64,000 nt of DNA from Pyxicephalus adspersus (lineage: Eukaryota > Chordata > Amphibia > Anura > Pyxicephalidae), in contig NC_092862.1 of assembly GCF_032062135.1 (NCBI RefSeq), positions 67,416,715 through 67,480,714 of the forward strand, given 5' to 3'. The translations under genes and the position numbers were made by a program. The stretch's first letter is position 1. The number at the start of each line of letters is the position of its first letter. The notes beneath the pieces are model-generated. The model made no database searches. It was not told the DNA's origin and was given only the letters and a program-made list of their open reading frames with translations. Positions 37,701-48,705 of this stretch are shown in pieces.

Positions 37701-39919
37701 AGTTGTAGAAGTTAACACAGAAGCAGGTACAGATTCTTTAAGAAAAAGAGAAAATCAAAATAGAGTTATCCAATATCACAATCTGCTACCTAAAATTAAG
37801 AGTGCAAGAATACATCGTTGTTCTTTTAACTGTAGCTATCACACGGTAATCATCATGGTCAAAGTTCTGCATTGTCATACCTGATTGACCCTTTCACCAG
37901 CTCAATTCAGAGATATGAAGAAGTAAAATGTAGTGCAGTGTGCAAACACAGTTGGCCTATGAGAGAGTTAGTCTACCAATTTGCTAATAAACACTGAATG
38001 TGCTTATCAACTTGATTCTGAACCTAGTTGAGCTTTAGGCAAATGGTCATCTTCTCTAATGACCCTCTAAGCCTGCAGCATTGTTGTTGTTAAAATTAAT
38101 CTAAAAGAGAATTGGTTTAATAATAACTACTTGATGTCTCTAATTTAAATTTCAATATTAGTAAATGAAAAAAAGTCATTTCAATTTGACCAAGATACTT
38201 TGAAAATGCTAAGCATCAATTAATTGTACAAATGAATTGATGTTTACTTTAATTTGAAAACTTTTCGCTGCAATGTGATCTGGCCAAAATTGCTCAATAT
38301 TCATTATTTAGCAATTGAAGAATATTAGGTTTCCTTTGTTTGAAAATAAGAATTGTGCTATTCCACTAGACATGCTGACCTCACATTTCTTGGCAAGCTT
38401 TCTGGTCTTCTTCCTTTCATCACATTCGTATAATAGAGGTCTCCCAGAATATGAAAATGCATTATGACATAAATAATGTTTATATATTCAAGTCTCTGAG
38501 TGCTGAAGATTACAAGGAATGCTATTTATAGCTATATACAGCGTATAATAGATGCATTGCCTTTCATGTCAGTGGACATTTAATATAAAAGGAAAACAAA
38601 GCATATGGAGACATCAAGACCAGTTCCGGTATGGTATGAATTTGTAATTATAGCAAAAGAATTGTGGCTGTAAATGCTTAGCTGCATTTAGTAGTTAATA
38701 TATACTTTAAATAGGGTTTTCCAGGGCAGCTGAAAAAGTCACTACTGCTTCTGTACGTAATTCACTTCAAGTAAACCCATGAGTTCCCATAAGCTGTATG
38801 TGCTTTTTTGTTTTGCAGAATCAAATAATTGCTGGCAATTCTTAACAGTATTTATTATTGTGCATAAATGTTTTGTAACATATTTTAAAAATCTGTATTA
38901 AACCAGTTGCTGATCATTACCTTTTCATGAAAGAAAATGAACAAGAAAGATTATGCAGATACCCATCTGCCTTCAGCCTAAGTAATTCCTTTTTATGCTT
39001 ACAATGGGGACAGCTGAACCCAGGTATGAATTATAATGGGGGAAAAAGAACATCCAGAATCCAAGGAAGACCCATAGAGATGCTAAAAAACATACTGCAT
39101 TTCAGTACTGTTTATAGTTAAGAAGAATAATGGAAGCCTTCCTATTCCTTTTAGTACAGTTGCATGCACATCTATGCATTTTAAAGAACATTCGTTTTAA
39201 CTAAAAGAACATTGTACCAATGGCAATGGAAAATGCATGTGTCCGAAAACTGGGAGATTTAATTGCAATGTAACAGTTTCCACCAGCATTAGACATTTAT
39301 GTAATTTGCAAAGTATAGCAGCCCAATTAACTATTCAGATGTGGGGTTCCTAATGTTTCACGGACACAGGTTAGAACGAAAACATAGATGCCAATGTGCA
39401 TGATCTATATACCTGTACAGGAGAATACAGTCCTTGGTCTAAAGTACAAAAAAATCCAATATGTTTGCTTGATAACTAAATGCTGGCAGGTATGGCTTGT
39501 GAATGTAAAATTGGAAATTTCAAGATTCAGGGAAAATGTGGTGGTCTAGGATGGAGGACTAAGCAAGGGTATAATTAGAAACGGACAGTACTTGAACCAA
39601 ATGAATTTGTTAAACTGAGCACACATTTTGTATTCAAAATGTTTATAGAATTTACCCCAGGGACCACTTGTCTTGCTTAATTAAAACATCAGAAGTATTA
39701 ACCTTGAAATGTTAAATGTTTTTATATTATAGAATTAAGCTCTCGGCAGAATCAAATAATACCACAAGATCCAAACACCCATATGAATGGCCAGGGGCAT
39801 ATGTATATCTCATGCATGATCCTATACAAGGACATAAGGAGCACAAGGATATGTTTAAAATTTAATGGGAAACTTGATGGAAGAATTCTTCAGGGAGAAG
39901 ATAACTGCATGAGCTATTT
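34788..39919. other. Intergenic, little recognised
   Basis: AT-rich. It contains a 14-base C run at 37359-37372, a short minus-strand piece of the SINE tail near 37084-37130 (TATTTTTATTTTTG...TATAAAGCGCCAATAT), and a T-rich antisense stretch at 37581-37640 that could be an L1 3' end. The frame at 38927-39121 has no recognisable domain. Confidence 0.45.
37359..37372. repeat. Poly-C run
   Basis: Fourteen consecutive C residues, unusual in this AT-rich region and prone to sequencing length error. Confidence 0.85.
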
Positions 39920-40345
39920 TAGTTTTTTTTCTTCTTGAAGGGTAACTCAATATAACTGAAGTGCGGAGAGGTGGGTATGGTATGTATTTGAAAATACAAA
40001 CACATCAGCAACAAAAGAAAAAGGGGGGTTAACACAGAAAACGTAGGGTGATAAACATAAATATATGACCTAATAACACAAAATATATAACCTAATAACT
40101 TCATATTAGGAAATGGGGGAATAAGAACAGAGAAGGGGTAGTGTGTCTCCAACCTCAGGGAGTGAGCAGTAAGATACATAACACATCTATGTCTTATGAA
40201 ACTTTGCAAAGTTATTATGTAGGATACCCAAAAGTCTACCATTGATTATTATACAGTTTAACTTGGATTTAATACGATCGATAGGAGGGGCAGCAGATCC
40301 CCAATGTTTGGCTGTGGTTTTTTGGCCACCAAGAGGATACTGTAT
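39920..40345 (-). pseudogene. L1-type ORF2 C-terminal remnant
   Basis: The reverse complement of about 40250-40340 reads GGQKTTAKHWGSAAPPIDRI then KSKL, which fits the segment after the reverse transcriptase of L1/Tx1-type LINEs (lysine-rich, then a Trp and a Pro-Pro turn). Further on, NNFAKFHKT with a stop also fits the tail in shifted frames. The region is full of stops and frameshifts. No 5' or 3' boundary could be placed. Confidence 0.5.
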
Positions 40346-42522
40346 ATTGCACCAGCCTACCAACTAATATATTTTAAGCAGTTACAGCAAAAATAAGTTT
40401 GGAAATAATTGTTTAAAAAATATAAAACCTTGGTATTGGGGAGAATCAGTCAATGTTACTGAATGACTACATCATAAATTTAACAATCAATTCTGATTTC
40501 TCTAATACTTCCAAGATGTCACAATATACATAGTTATCCATTGCAGTCACAAGTACAAGGACACATAATCCCTAAAAACTGTGGGTTCATTTACATATTA
40601 TTCTGAACTCTATTGAATGAGCTCTTTAAATTTGCTTCAGTTCATTTTTTATGTAAAATGTCACCACTGTCCTTCAGATACTGAATGCTGTCTATGAAGA
40701 ATAAAAAAAATGCATTGTTACATTAATATCACACACACCGCTTGAATTCCTTTTCTTCTTTATGTGTCAATTCAGGTCGCAGTAGGTGACTAAAGAACAA
40801 TAAATTAAACTGAGATATTTACATAAAAGGCATATGAAATACACTGCTGGGATCTTTACCTTTATACTGCATGTAGAGTGACATGTAACGTTCATAAAGG
40901 GTCATCAATTGGGGGTCCTGCCACCAACAAAGATAAAGCAGTCAGGCTATACTTATGACAAAACCATCAATGTGACATAATGAATAAAAACATTTGTCAG
41001 CATACGTCTTCAATTATGACCAAGTCAATTTAGGTCAGCGAGATATTTGAGACTCGCGCTTTTATAATGCATGGCCCACTACAGTGTATGTGAAAATTGT
41101 TTTCAAAAATGCAGACTTTAGACTATAAAATACAATCCTATAATTTATCCTATACATATAATGAGCAGCGTATTAAAAAGTATTAATGATGAGCAGCTAT
41201 TAGTTCACACAATATTCTACTTGAATTTTGTCGATTCAAAACTTATTTTTAAAAATTTTCAATGATTTTTATGATTTCCATTATGACTGCTGGTTTATGA
41301 CATATTCTATTTATTACCCTATGGAGGTTGGGGGCACTTGTGGTACTGTGTTCTAAATGAGTCTTTAAGTGTCAATGGGAAAATATACATTTTTTTTTTA
41401 ACACAGCGGGGTAGAATTGCATTGGATTTTTAGCCCATTAGAATTCCAATGCTTTGATCTGCAGCAGTCAACTGAAAGTATTCCTTTGAATACTTACACT
41501 TCTTTTCGCAAAGTAAATTTGAAAATAAACTTTTACAAAGCATTGGGACACTTGCTGAGAGATGCATAAAGCTGTATGCTTTTTTTTTTATTTTATCTAA
41601 AAAAAAAATAAGAAAAACAGTGCCAATGAACAACAATGGATAGTCCCAATTCAGTATGGAAAAAACATTGAGTAGATTAAAGCCATGTGATAAAAAATAG
41701 ATGAAAATTTCCCCCCAGCTGCTTTTAGGAAAAAAAATTACTTGTCGTTTTTAAATGTTTTTACTGTAGACATGTTCCCACCAATGTTTCAGACCTCACC
41801 ACCAATTTTAGGAACTGTGCTATGTTCAAGGGTTTTGCAATTAACTTGAGTGTTGGCAACTATACCCTTTAATGTAAATTTAATCAATCCCCACTGCCAG
41901 TCTAGGTGAACACTTGGTAAGATATCCTGTATTAAACAGTGCAGAATTTAAATGTTCTCCTAGTTAAGGAGACCAATAATACCTGAACCTGCATGAATAC
42001 CCAGAACCTGTTCCGCACACTTTTCCCAAGCAAGGTAAATGAAGATCCTGCAGTTATTCTCCAAGTTTTAGAAGCTTGGTATGGAACTGCAAACAAGGTG
42101 GCTGAGACATGTGGGACAAGTGAATGGAAAAGGAGTTTCTTTAAAGCCTAATAGTACCTTCAGTCTAAAAAGGCTGATTGGAGAACTTGGGGAGGTCAGA
42201 CCTCTGTAAAGAGACTATTGCGTCCTCACAAAAAGCATAGGTCCTATTTTACCTGTCAGAACAGATGGCTTCCTTAAAACAATTGTAAGCTGCCATTTTT
42301 TTACCTGGTTCTCAGTCTGTAATAACCTTTAATTACTGATTCATAATGAGTATGCAGCTCAGTTGTTCATTGCTTATTGTCAGGCAACTTGTCATACAGT
42401 TATCTGCATGCTTGTTCCATGTGTGTCCCTGACACTACTGAAACCAAAAGATCAGCTTTACATGCATGTAATTAGCATTCTTTAGAATGAGTTCAGCAAT
42501 GGCAGCTTCCATATTCCTCATA
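40346..42522. other. Intergenic, nothing recognised
   Basis: AT-rich sequence with A and T runs near 41390 and 41580-41612; no coding frame or repeat family that I can name. Confidence 0.45.
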
Positions 42523-42767
42523 CAGTCATGGCCAAAATTTTGGCACCCTTGCATTTATGTCGGAAAATGCACCACAGAAAATTGTTGCAATTACAAACGC
42601 TTTGCTATTTTCATGTTTATTTCTTTTGTTGGCACTGGAAGAACAAAAAACAGTACAGAAAAAAAACATCAGAGACACATGTCAAAAATGGCCTGGACAG
42701 AACTATTGGCACCCTCAAAGAAATACTTGGTAGCACACCTTTTGGAAGAAATAACTAATGTTAATTA

Positions 42768-43173
42768 CAGGTAGTCCCCGGGTTGCATACGAGATAGAGA
42801 CTGTAGGTTTGTTCCTAAGTTGAATTTGTATGTAAGTCGGAAAATGTTCATTATTTTAATCAATGCAATTAGGACAGATGATTGTCTCAACATATTATTA
42901 TTTCAGAATAGTATTGTAAGCTAATGACAAACCATCCAAAAAAAAAAAATCTTTATGGAGCCTAGACATTTATTAACTTCTGAAACAAGCTACAAAAGGC
43001 TGCAGAAAGAGCTCACCCCCCTAAGATCACCCACAACCTCAGCTATGTTTAGCAAAAGATTTCTTCCACAAGTCATGCAAACCACCCCTCCCCTTCCATT
43101 CTGCACACAGCAGGGAAGCCTCGTTTGTATCTAGGAGGCGTCAGTATGTCGAATGTCCTTAACCCAGTACCTG
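42768..43173 (-). mobile_element. Pogo/Tigger-like MITE, copy 2, nested in the Tc1-like element
   Basis: Starts CAGGTAGTCCCCGGGTTGC and ends TTAACCCAGTACCTG, with TA on both sides (42766-42767, 43174-43175). It is inverted relative to the copies at 3567 and 62910: TTCTTCCACAAGTCATGCAA here corresponds to TTGCATGACTTGCAGAAGAA there. It interrupts the left arm of the host element. Confidence 0.88.
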
Positions 43174-43184
43174 TACTTTCTGTA

Positions 43185-44200
43185 ACAATCAATCAGTCTT
43201 TTACACAATGAAATTTTGGTCTTCCTTTGCTAGCTGCTTTCAGATTTGAAGGGTTCCTTCTCACAACTGCTGTTTTTAGATCTCTCCACAGGTGCTTTAT
43301 GGAATTTTAGATCTGGACTCATTGCTGGCCACTTCAAAACTCTTCAGCGCTTTGTCTTAAACCATTTCTGGGTACTTTTGATGTATGCTTTGGGTAAATG
43401 TCATGCTGTAAGACCCATGACCTCTGGCTGCTTTTTGACACTAGGCCCTACATTGCGCCCCATAATTTTTTGGTAGTCTTCAGATTTTTTAAAACCATGC
43501 AAACAGTCAAGACTACCAGTGCATGAAGCAGCAAAGCAACCCCAACACATCAGTGTACCTCCTCCTCCTCTTTAAAGGTTTTCTTTACACAGTCGCATTA
43601 TGTGCATTACCGGAAAGCTGTATTTTTGTCTCATCTGTCCAGAGGACATTCTCACAGAAAGATTGTGGCTTCCACAGGTGAGTGTTAGCAAACTCCAATA
43701 TGGCTTGTTTTTGTTTCTGTGTCAGCAGTGGGGTCCTCCTGGGTCTCCTGCCATAGCCCCACTTTTCATTCAGATTACAACAAATAGTGCGAGCTGACAC
43801 TGTTCTACTCTGTGCCTGCAGTTCAGTTTATATTTGTTTGGAAGTTGATTGAGGTTCTTTATCCACTATTTCAACATTGAACATTGTAACATATCATCAA
43901 TATTTTTCCTTTGCCCACGTCCAGGTAGATTAGTTACATTGCCATGGGTTGTAAAATTCTTTACAATGTTGCGCACAGTGGACACAGGAACATTAAATTT
44001 CTGGAGATGGATTTGTAACCTTGGGATTGTCCGTGCTTTTCAATAATTTTGGTTCCCAAATCTGACAATTCTTTGCTTTTCTTTCTTTTCTCAATGCTCA
44101 GTGTGTTGGAGAGGTGTAAAAGATTAATTGATTGTCACAGAAAGCGATTACCATCAGTTATTTCTTCCAAAGGGTGTGCTACCAAAATTTATATTGAGGG
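43185..44200 (-). pseudogene. Degenerate Tc1-like transposase
   Basis: Transposase of the surrounding element, read in several frames on the minus strand. Recognisable pieces in order: VSTVRNIVKNFTTHG (helix-turn-helix) near 44010-43950, GDPGG and RPRRTPLLTQKQK near 43740, SFCENVLWTDETKI with the first catalytic Asp near 43650, RGGGGTLMCWGCFAAS near 43560-43520, PKHTS-like and LKWPAMSPDL near 43330. Stops and at least three frameshifts rule out function, and the terminal Glu of the DD34E triad has been lost or displaced. Confidence 0.82.
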
Positions 44201-44235
44201 TGCCAATAATTTTGCCCATACAATTTTGACATTTT

Positions 44236-44442
44236 GGGCCTGATTTATGAAAGCTCTCCAAAGCTGGAGAGAATACACTTTCATCAGTGAACCTGGGCAA
44301 TCCAGCAAACCTGGAATCGATCTTGTCCAGGATTGAAAACATTTGCTAACAAAGAAATCCTTTTCAGGTTTGCTGGATCACCCAGCTTCACTGATGAAAG
44401 AGCATCACCTCCAGCCTTGTAGAGCTTTATTAAATCAGGCCC
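44236..44442. mobile_element. Palindromic MITE, copy 3, nested in the Tc1-like element
   Basis: GGGCCTGATTTATGAAAGCTC and GAGCTTTATTAAATCAGGCCC are inverted ends; inner arms TTTCATCAGTGAACCTGGGC and CCCAGCTTCACTGATGAAA also pair. TTT lies on both sides (44233-44235, 44443-44445). This is the best preserved copy of the family in the window. Confidence 0.88.
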
Positions 44443-44616
44443 TTTGTGTGGAATGTCTCAGATTTTTCCTCTCTGCTTTTTTGTGTTCTTCCAGTGCCAA
44501 CAAAAGAAATAAACAGGATAACACCAAAGCATGTGTAATTACAACAATTTTCTGCAAGAAATGGTGCATTTTCTGACATAAATGCAAGGGTGCCAATATT
44601 TTTGGCCATGACTGTA

Positions 44617-45370
44617 GGTTTGTTTGACGTCTGCATAGGGTCCTAGGCTGTTGGGCTTAGATAGAAGAGAACCATACAGGCAATCATCTGATGAGCCCCA
44701 TAGACCCATAGTGTACACAGGGCAGCTGCTCCTATTCCTCTTAATATTAAAGCAGCCCTGACTTCACTGACAAAAACATGTAATATACTTAAGGTTAGCA
44801 CAATATAATGTGCAATCAAATAAATTATTATGAAGCTTTACCCAAAAGTATTTTTTATTTCCATGCACTAAATACACCACAAAGCAAGATCTATAACACT
44901 GAATAACGTTGCCTCCTTCTACTTATGTTAGCATTTCGATTTATACCGTGCCCTTAGCACACAGGTAAGCAAACAGAAGAAATGTATTAAAATATTCACT
45001 CTACAGTCTACAAAGAAAATCAATCAAATATAAAAGACATTCCATAAAAAGGCATTCAGCAATGTCCTTGTATATTTCCCTCTTGAGTGTTTAGTGTACA
45101 GCAAAGATTTATGCAAAATGATTTAAAGTAGAAAATGTTTATTCGGTTTCTACAAAAGATTATTTAAAACTGATTTTAAAATGTCTGAGTGCTGTTATTC
45201 AGATGAACTCTATATATTCCTCTTTGTTTGTCTTGTTCTTAGGCAGCAGACATTTTAAACGGTGTAGAAAACTGTTACTGGAGCTTCTGGAAGGGGCAAG
45301 GCAAACATATAGCTAAACTTAGTATTTGTAACATACTAATCTCATAGCTTTTTCTTGTTTGTATTACCAA
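44617..45370. other. Intergenic, nothing recognised
   Basis: AT-rich sequence without an identified repeat or coding frame. Confidence 0.4.
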
Positions 45371-45390
45371 TTTGTTTTTTTTACTTCCAG

Positions 45391-45646
45391 GATCATATCA
45401 CGGTGCTTGTTCTGGACATTGCATTTCAGAATTTTCTCTACAATTTTCAGATTTAGAATTCGAAGGAGATATTACAAAATGAGTAATCAGGAACAAAACT
45501 TCATCTCTGTAGGCAGCAACGTTCTGTTGGGAACCTCCAAGCACAAGACCTGTAATGTTCTGAGAGATCCACATTGTAGTCAGGAGAGGTTCAAAGATGA
45601 GAATGAATATGATGATGAAGGAAATTGGGCTTGCCCTGCACTATGA
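45391..45646 (+). other. Unexplained open frame after a splice-acceptor-like site
   Basis: TTTTTTTTACTTCCAG (ending 45390) is a good acceptor-like sequence, followed by an open frame to the TGA at 45644. An internal ATG at 45479 would give a hydrophilic stretch beginning MSNQEQNFISVGSN and ending in an acidic run with DENEYDDEGN. The same acceptor could serve a second frame (GSYHGACSGHC..., closed at TGA 45480). I recognise no family. It abuts the L1 fragment at 45680. It may be an exon, a retrocopy or chance. Confidence 0.25.
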
Positions 45647-45679
45647 ATGCATAGATCCAATTTAATACTATACTTGTGC

Positions 45680-46195
45680 TGTTCTTTGCCTCCCCGGTTG
45701 GCAAAAAGCTGGTCCAGATGGATCAACTTATGTAAATTGGATTGTAGGTGTGTGGCTAATATCCTGGTGAATAATTTGTAATCCTGATTTAAAAGGGAAA
45801 TTGGCAGATATCTAGCATATGCTTAGGGGATCTTACCTTCTTTTAGGATAACCACAAAATGTGTGCTTTTGGAGAATATATTGGAAGCTGTACTCCTGAG
45901 AACAGAGAATTATAGGCAGTGATACAGTGATGGGCCAGATATGATAGAGAAAATCTATCTGGTCCAGGGGACTTGCCTGAAGGGGTGTTACAGGTTTTCT
46001 CTCAGAGCTCGTCCTTTGAAATTGGACGCCCAAGGGACTCACTATCTTGTGGAGAAAGTCTACTTTTTGGATTGCCAATAGAATTAAGAAGGAGCCAGTA
46101 AAGGGGAGTTTTTCTTGTCTAATGTAATTATTTTGGTTATAGTCCCAGAAGGTTGGCACTATTTCCCTAACCAGGAGGATCTCCCTTTTAGCTCC
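45680..46195 (-). pseudogene. L1-type ORF2 reverse transcriptase fragment
   Basis: The minus strand shows the start of a LINE-1/Tx1-type reverse transcriptase. KSPGPDRFSLSYL (near 45985-45940) matches the K(S/A)PGPDG(F/L) motif at the start of the domain. Downstream LLNQDYKLFTRILATHLQ (near 45800-45745) matches the L(L/I)N.D.K+.(T/A)+(I/V)LA.RL block, followed by HLDQLFANRG. The catalytic YADD region would lie below 45680 but the similarity ends there. Several stops and frameshifts are present. The element is dead and 3'-truncated or rearranged. Confidence 0.85.
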
Positions 46196-47160
46196 TATTA
46201 CAAGGAATAGAACATGTGTGCATTCTCACTAGTACCTGACACTTTTGTTGCAATGTTTATAATACATTCTGCAACATTTAGTTAGCATTATTCATAGTAA
46301 ATAAACAATGAAACGCCTTTATTTCAGCTATTAGAGATAAGTCCATTTGATTAAAAAAGAGAGTAAAACAATGGGCCACACTATTCTTTCATTTTTTCAT
46401 TCTTTAGAGACCTTGGACAATAACTGCTCGGAACATGGGGAGCTCCAGGGGGCTAATGTGTCTGTATAAGACCTACCTAATACATGAACCAATGTGAGTA
46501 TCTCTCAACAAGGTGTACATAGTGATATAACAAAGATAACTAGAGCAAATTTATAAATTAAATGGTTATAGAATATAGACTCCAGTATGGACTATGTCCA
46601 ATAAAGTTACAAAAAAAAAAAAAAAACAATGTTATAAAACGTCTCTGGTGGTGGTATAGTTAGAAGCACTACTGTAGGTGATTTAGGAAGTAGCAGCATT
46701 TTAAGAACCTCATGAGAGACAGAAAAATGTGAGACAGAGAGAGTGATGGTTTGTTCTGAGGCAATGGGAAAGTTTACATTTTTATGCATCTAGATGAAAA
46801 TAAGAGTTATGCACATTGTTTAAAACATTTTATATACTGTTTACTTCTTTTAGTGCATTGAGCATAGAAAATTTACATTACATGCTAAGATGCTGAGATT
46901 TAAAAATCAGAGCTTGTCTTAATAAGAGAATAAAAATAAAGATGTTAGAAAGCTGCTGCAGATATGGCTTCTACTTATGAAGATATTGCTGGGCACAATA
47001 TGAAGCCATTTTTGGTTTTAGCAGAGACGGAAAAATTACATTACAGTCATTTAGTTCGTTATGTTTTAATGTAAGCATTAAAATATAAAATATCACCTAG
47101 AGGTAGAAATACTAATCAAATTATAATATATGAGAACAGTTGTTGCACATATGTCTATAA
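46196..47160. other. Intergenic, nothing recognised
   Basis: AT-rich sequence with a poly-A run at 46609-46626; no gene or repeat family recognised. Confidence 0.4.
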
Positions 47161-47164
47161 AGAA

Positions 47165-47905
47165 CATTCTAGTTGCTTTGTCATAGGATTCACTATCAAT
47201 TTATTAGTTTTACTTTCAAGCACAATAATATTTTGGTCCACAAGGTCTTGAATGTAATGTTGTCTGATATCAATGTGCTTGTTTTTTGTCCTTGATGATT
47301 TTACTCTTTGTCAGATTTTCCCAGCTGTGGTGCTGTATGGACCATATATGTCAAGTGTCCATAGGCATGCCCTTATTGTATCTTGGGACTTGGGAGGTTG
47401 TAGGTGGTTGAGAATAAATTGCTGAAGCTAGTCTCATTTTCAGTAATGTTCTGTTCCCTTTCCTGTGTTATTGGTAGGGCCTTTAGCTAAGGTAACATGA
47501 TTGTTAGCTTATTTGTGTCCAGGCGCAGAATTATGTGGCCCTTGTGAATCATAGTAGCTGACAAATATACCTTTCAAAGATCAAGGTTCTTATTTTGTAC
47601 ACCTTCCCTCAGAATATCCTGTGTTTTGCCATTTGTGTACGCTGTGCTTTTGTGGAATATTCTAGGCATTTAGGCAAGGTAATATTTAGGTTTATGTGGA
47701 ACGTCATCTTTTCTGTGTAACCAAAGCACAATATACTTTGATTAGTCATCAATTCATTTTACAAAACACCTTTTCTTTCCTAGAGCTGGAGCTTTCATAG
47801 GAACACATATATATAAGTCCATGGGCTGTCAGGTTCTACTGTTAATATTTTTGGGAAAATTTTTTCTTATTCTTATCTTTATTGTTTGACTGCATTGTCA
47901 ATGTT
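47165..47905 (-). pseudogene. Ty1/copia-type retrotransposon pol remnant (integrase and RNase H)
   Basis: Two blocks on the minus strand fit a copia-type pol. Near 47860-47690 one frame reads KNFPKNINSRT, stop, QPMDLYICVPMKAPALGKK, then RCFVK, stop, IDD, stop, SKYIVLWLHRKDDV. This matches the entry to the integrase core (FPK.S.RT..PMDL.H.D.CGP, then G.+YFV..IDDYS+Y). Near 47300-47170 another frame reads SSRTKNKHIDIRQHYIQDLV, then about 20 residues ending PMTKQLE, matching the RNase H end (RTKHIDIR.HFI...V...I.L..V.T...+AD..TK.L). The order integrase then RNase H is right for copia, but the reverse transcriptase that should lie between them is absent, so there is a large internal loss. Stops in both blocks; no LTRs seen. 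Confidence 0.75.
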
Positions 47906-48030
47906 TTTCTATGCTACTGGCATTTTCATCATCAGGTAGTTTCTTGTTTTTTGTATTCCTTTCAGATTTGTTACAATCTAAATGATTTCACTGTTACCCA
48001 TTCCACCGCACTTTATGTGAACTCTTGCTT

Positions 48031-48260
48031 AGGCTGCGTACACATATGCAATGAGTGAACAAATGAGCGCTGTACACACAGCACTGTCCTGTTCTTTGGA
48101 GAAGGAAGGGTGGAGAACGAGCGAGTGGTACTCCATTGTGCTCTTTTCATGTATATTGGTCGATCTCCATCGGACGTTCTTTCTAATTTGCTGATGCCCC
48201 AAAGTAAGGGGGATTTCCATTTCACAATTGTAATATGAACATGTATCTCCACACCACTCA
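48031..48260. mobile_element. MITE fragment related to 24410-24823
   Basis: Begins GGCTGCGTACACATATGCAATG, the same terminus as the 24410 element, followed by GAGCGCTGTACACACAGCACTG and GAGAACGAGCGAG. The matching right end is not found, so the copy is truncated or belongs to a different subfamily. Short minus-strand frames here are by-products. Confidence 0.55.
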
Positions 48261-48312
48261 CTCTTATAAAAACCCTGTAGGATTTCCCCTTACTTAAGTA
48301 GATGGTCTACAC

Positions 48313-48705
48313 CAGAGGTCCACAAACTTTTTTGGCCACTAGGCCATTTATGGGGTGGGCAGGAGCACACTAGGCCGGACTCTCTGAGTCCCGCCCTAAT
48401 GGCTCCACCCCTACTAGAAATGCCCCCTGAAGGGAAATCCCTCTCCTTCGTAAGCATTGCGGAGGAGATGGATTTTCCTTCAGGGATGTTCCCTATTTAC
48501 CGTGGTGGTGGAAGTGTAACGCCGGCCGTGGTAAATAGTGAAAGTAGCCACAGCAAGAGAAGGCTCAAGAGCTGCATGCGGCCCCAGGGCTCCGGCGGCT
48601 TCGGCTCAGGTAGTTTGTTCCTGCCTAATCCCAGCTCCTGATCTGCGTGTTGCCGGCTGGCAATAGGCTGGGGTTGTTAGGCCGGAACAAACTACCGGCT
48701 AATAT
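48313..48705. mobile_element. GC-rich hAT-like MITE, left part
   Basis: Starts CAGAGGTCCACAAACTTTTTTGGCC, a Charlie/hAT-like terminus, then AGGCCGGACTCTCTGAG and a GC-rich body with CGCCGGCCGTGG and TGCATGCGGCCCCAGGGC. A compact inverted pair at the right (GTAGTTTGTTCCTGCC / GGCCGGAACAAACTACCGGC) makes a hairpin. The 80-residue open frame across it is a composition effect. No TSD could be assigned because the right end is unclear. Confidence 0.55.

Larger units (their letters stand above)
42523..44614 (-). mobile_element. Tc1-like element carrying two nested MITEs
   Basis: Ends CAGTCATGGCCAAAATTTTGG and CCAATATTTTTGGCCATGACTG are inverted and flanked by TA (42521-42522, 44615-44616). The long arms share GCACCCTTGCATTTATGTC, AAAATGCACCA and GAAAATTGTTGCAATTAC. 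Without the two insertions (42768-43173 plus TA, and 44236-44442 plus TTT) the element would be about 1.47 kb, the normal Tc1 size. Transposase remains lie on the minus strand. Confidence 0.9.

Noticed and set aside
37581..37820. L1 3' end, antisense
   Set aside because: The T-rich start and A-rich continuation look L1-like, but I could find no shared block with the other L1 fragments here.
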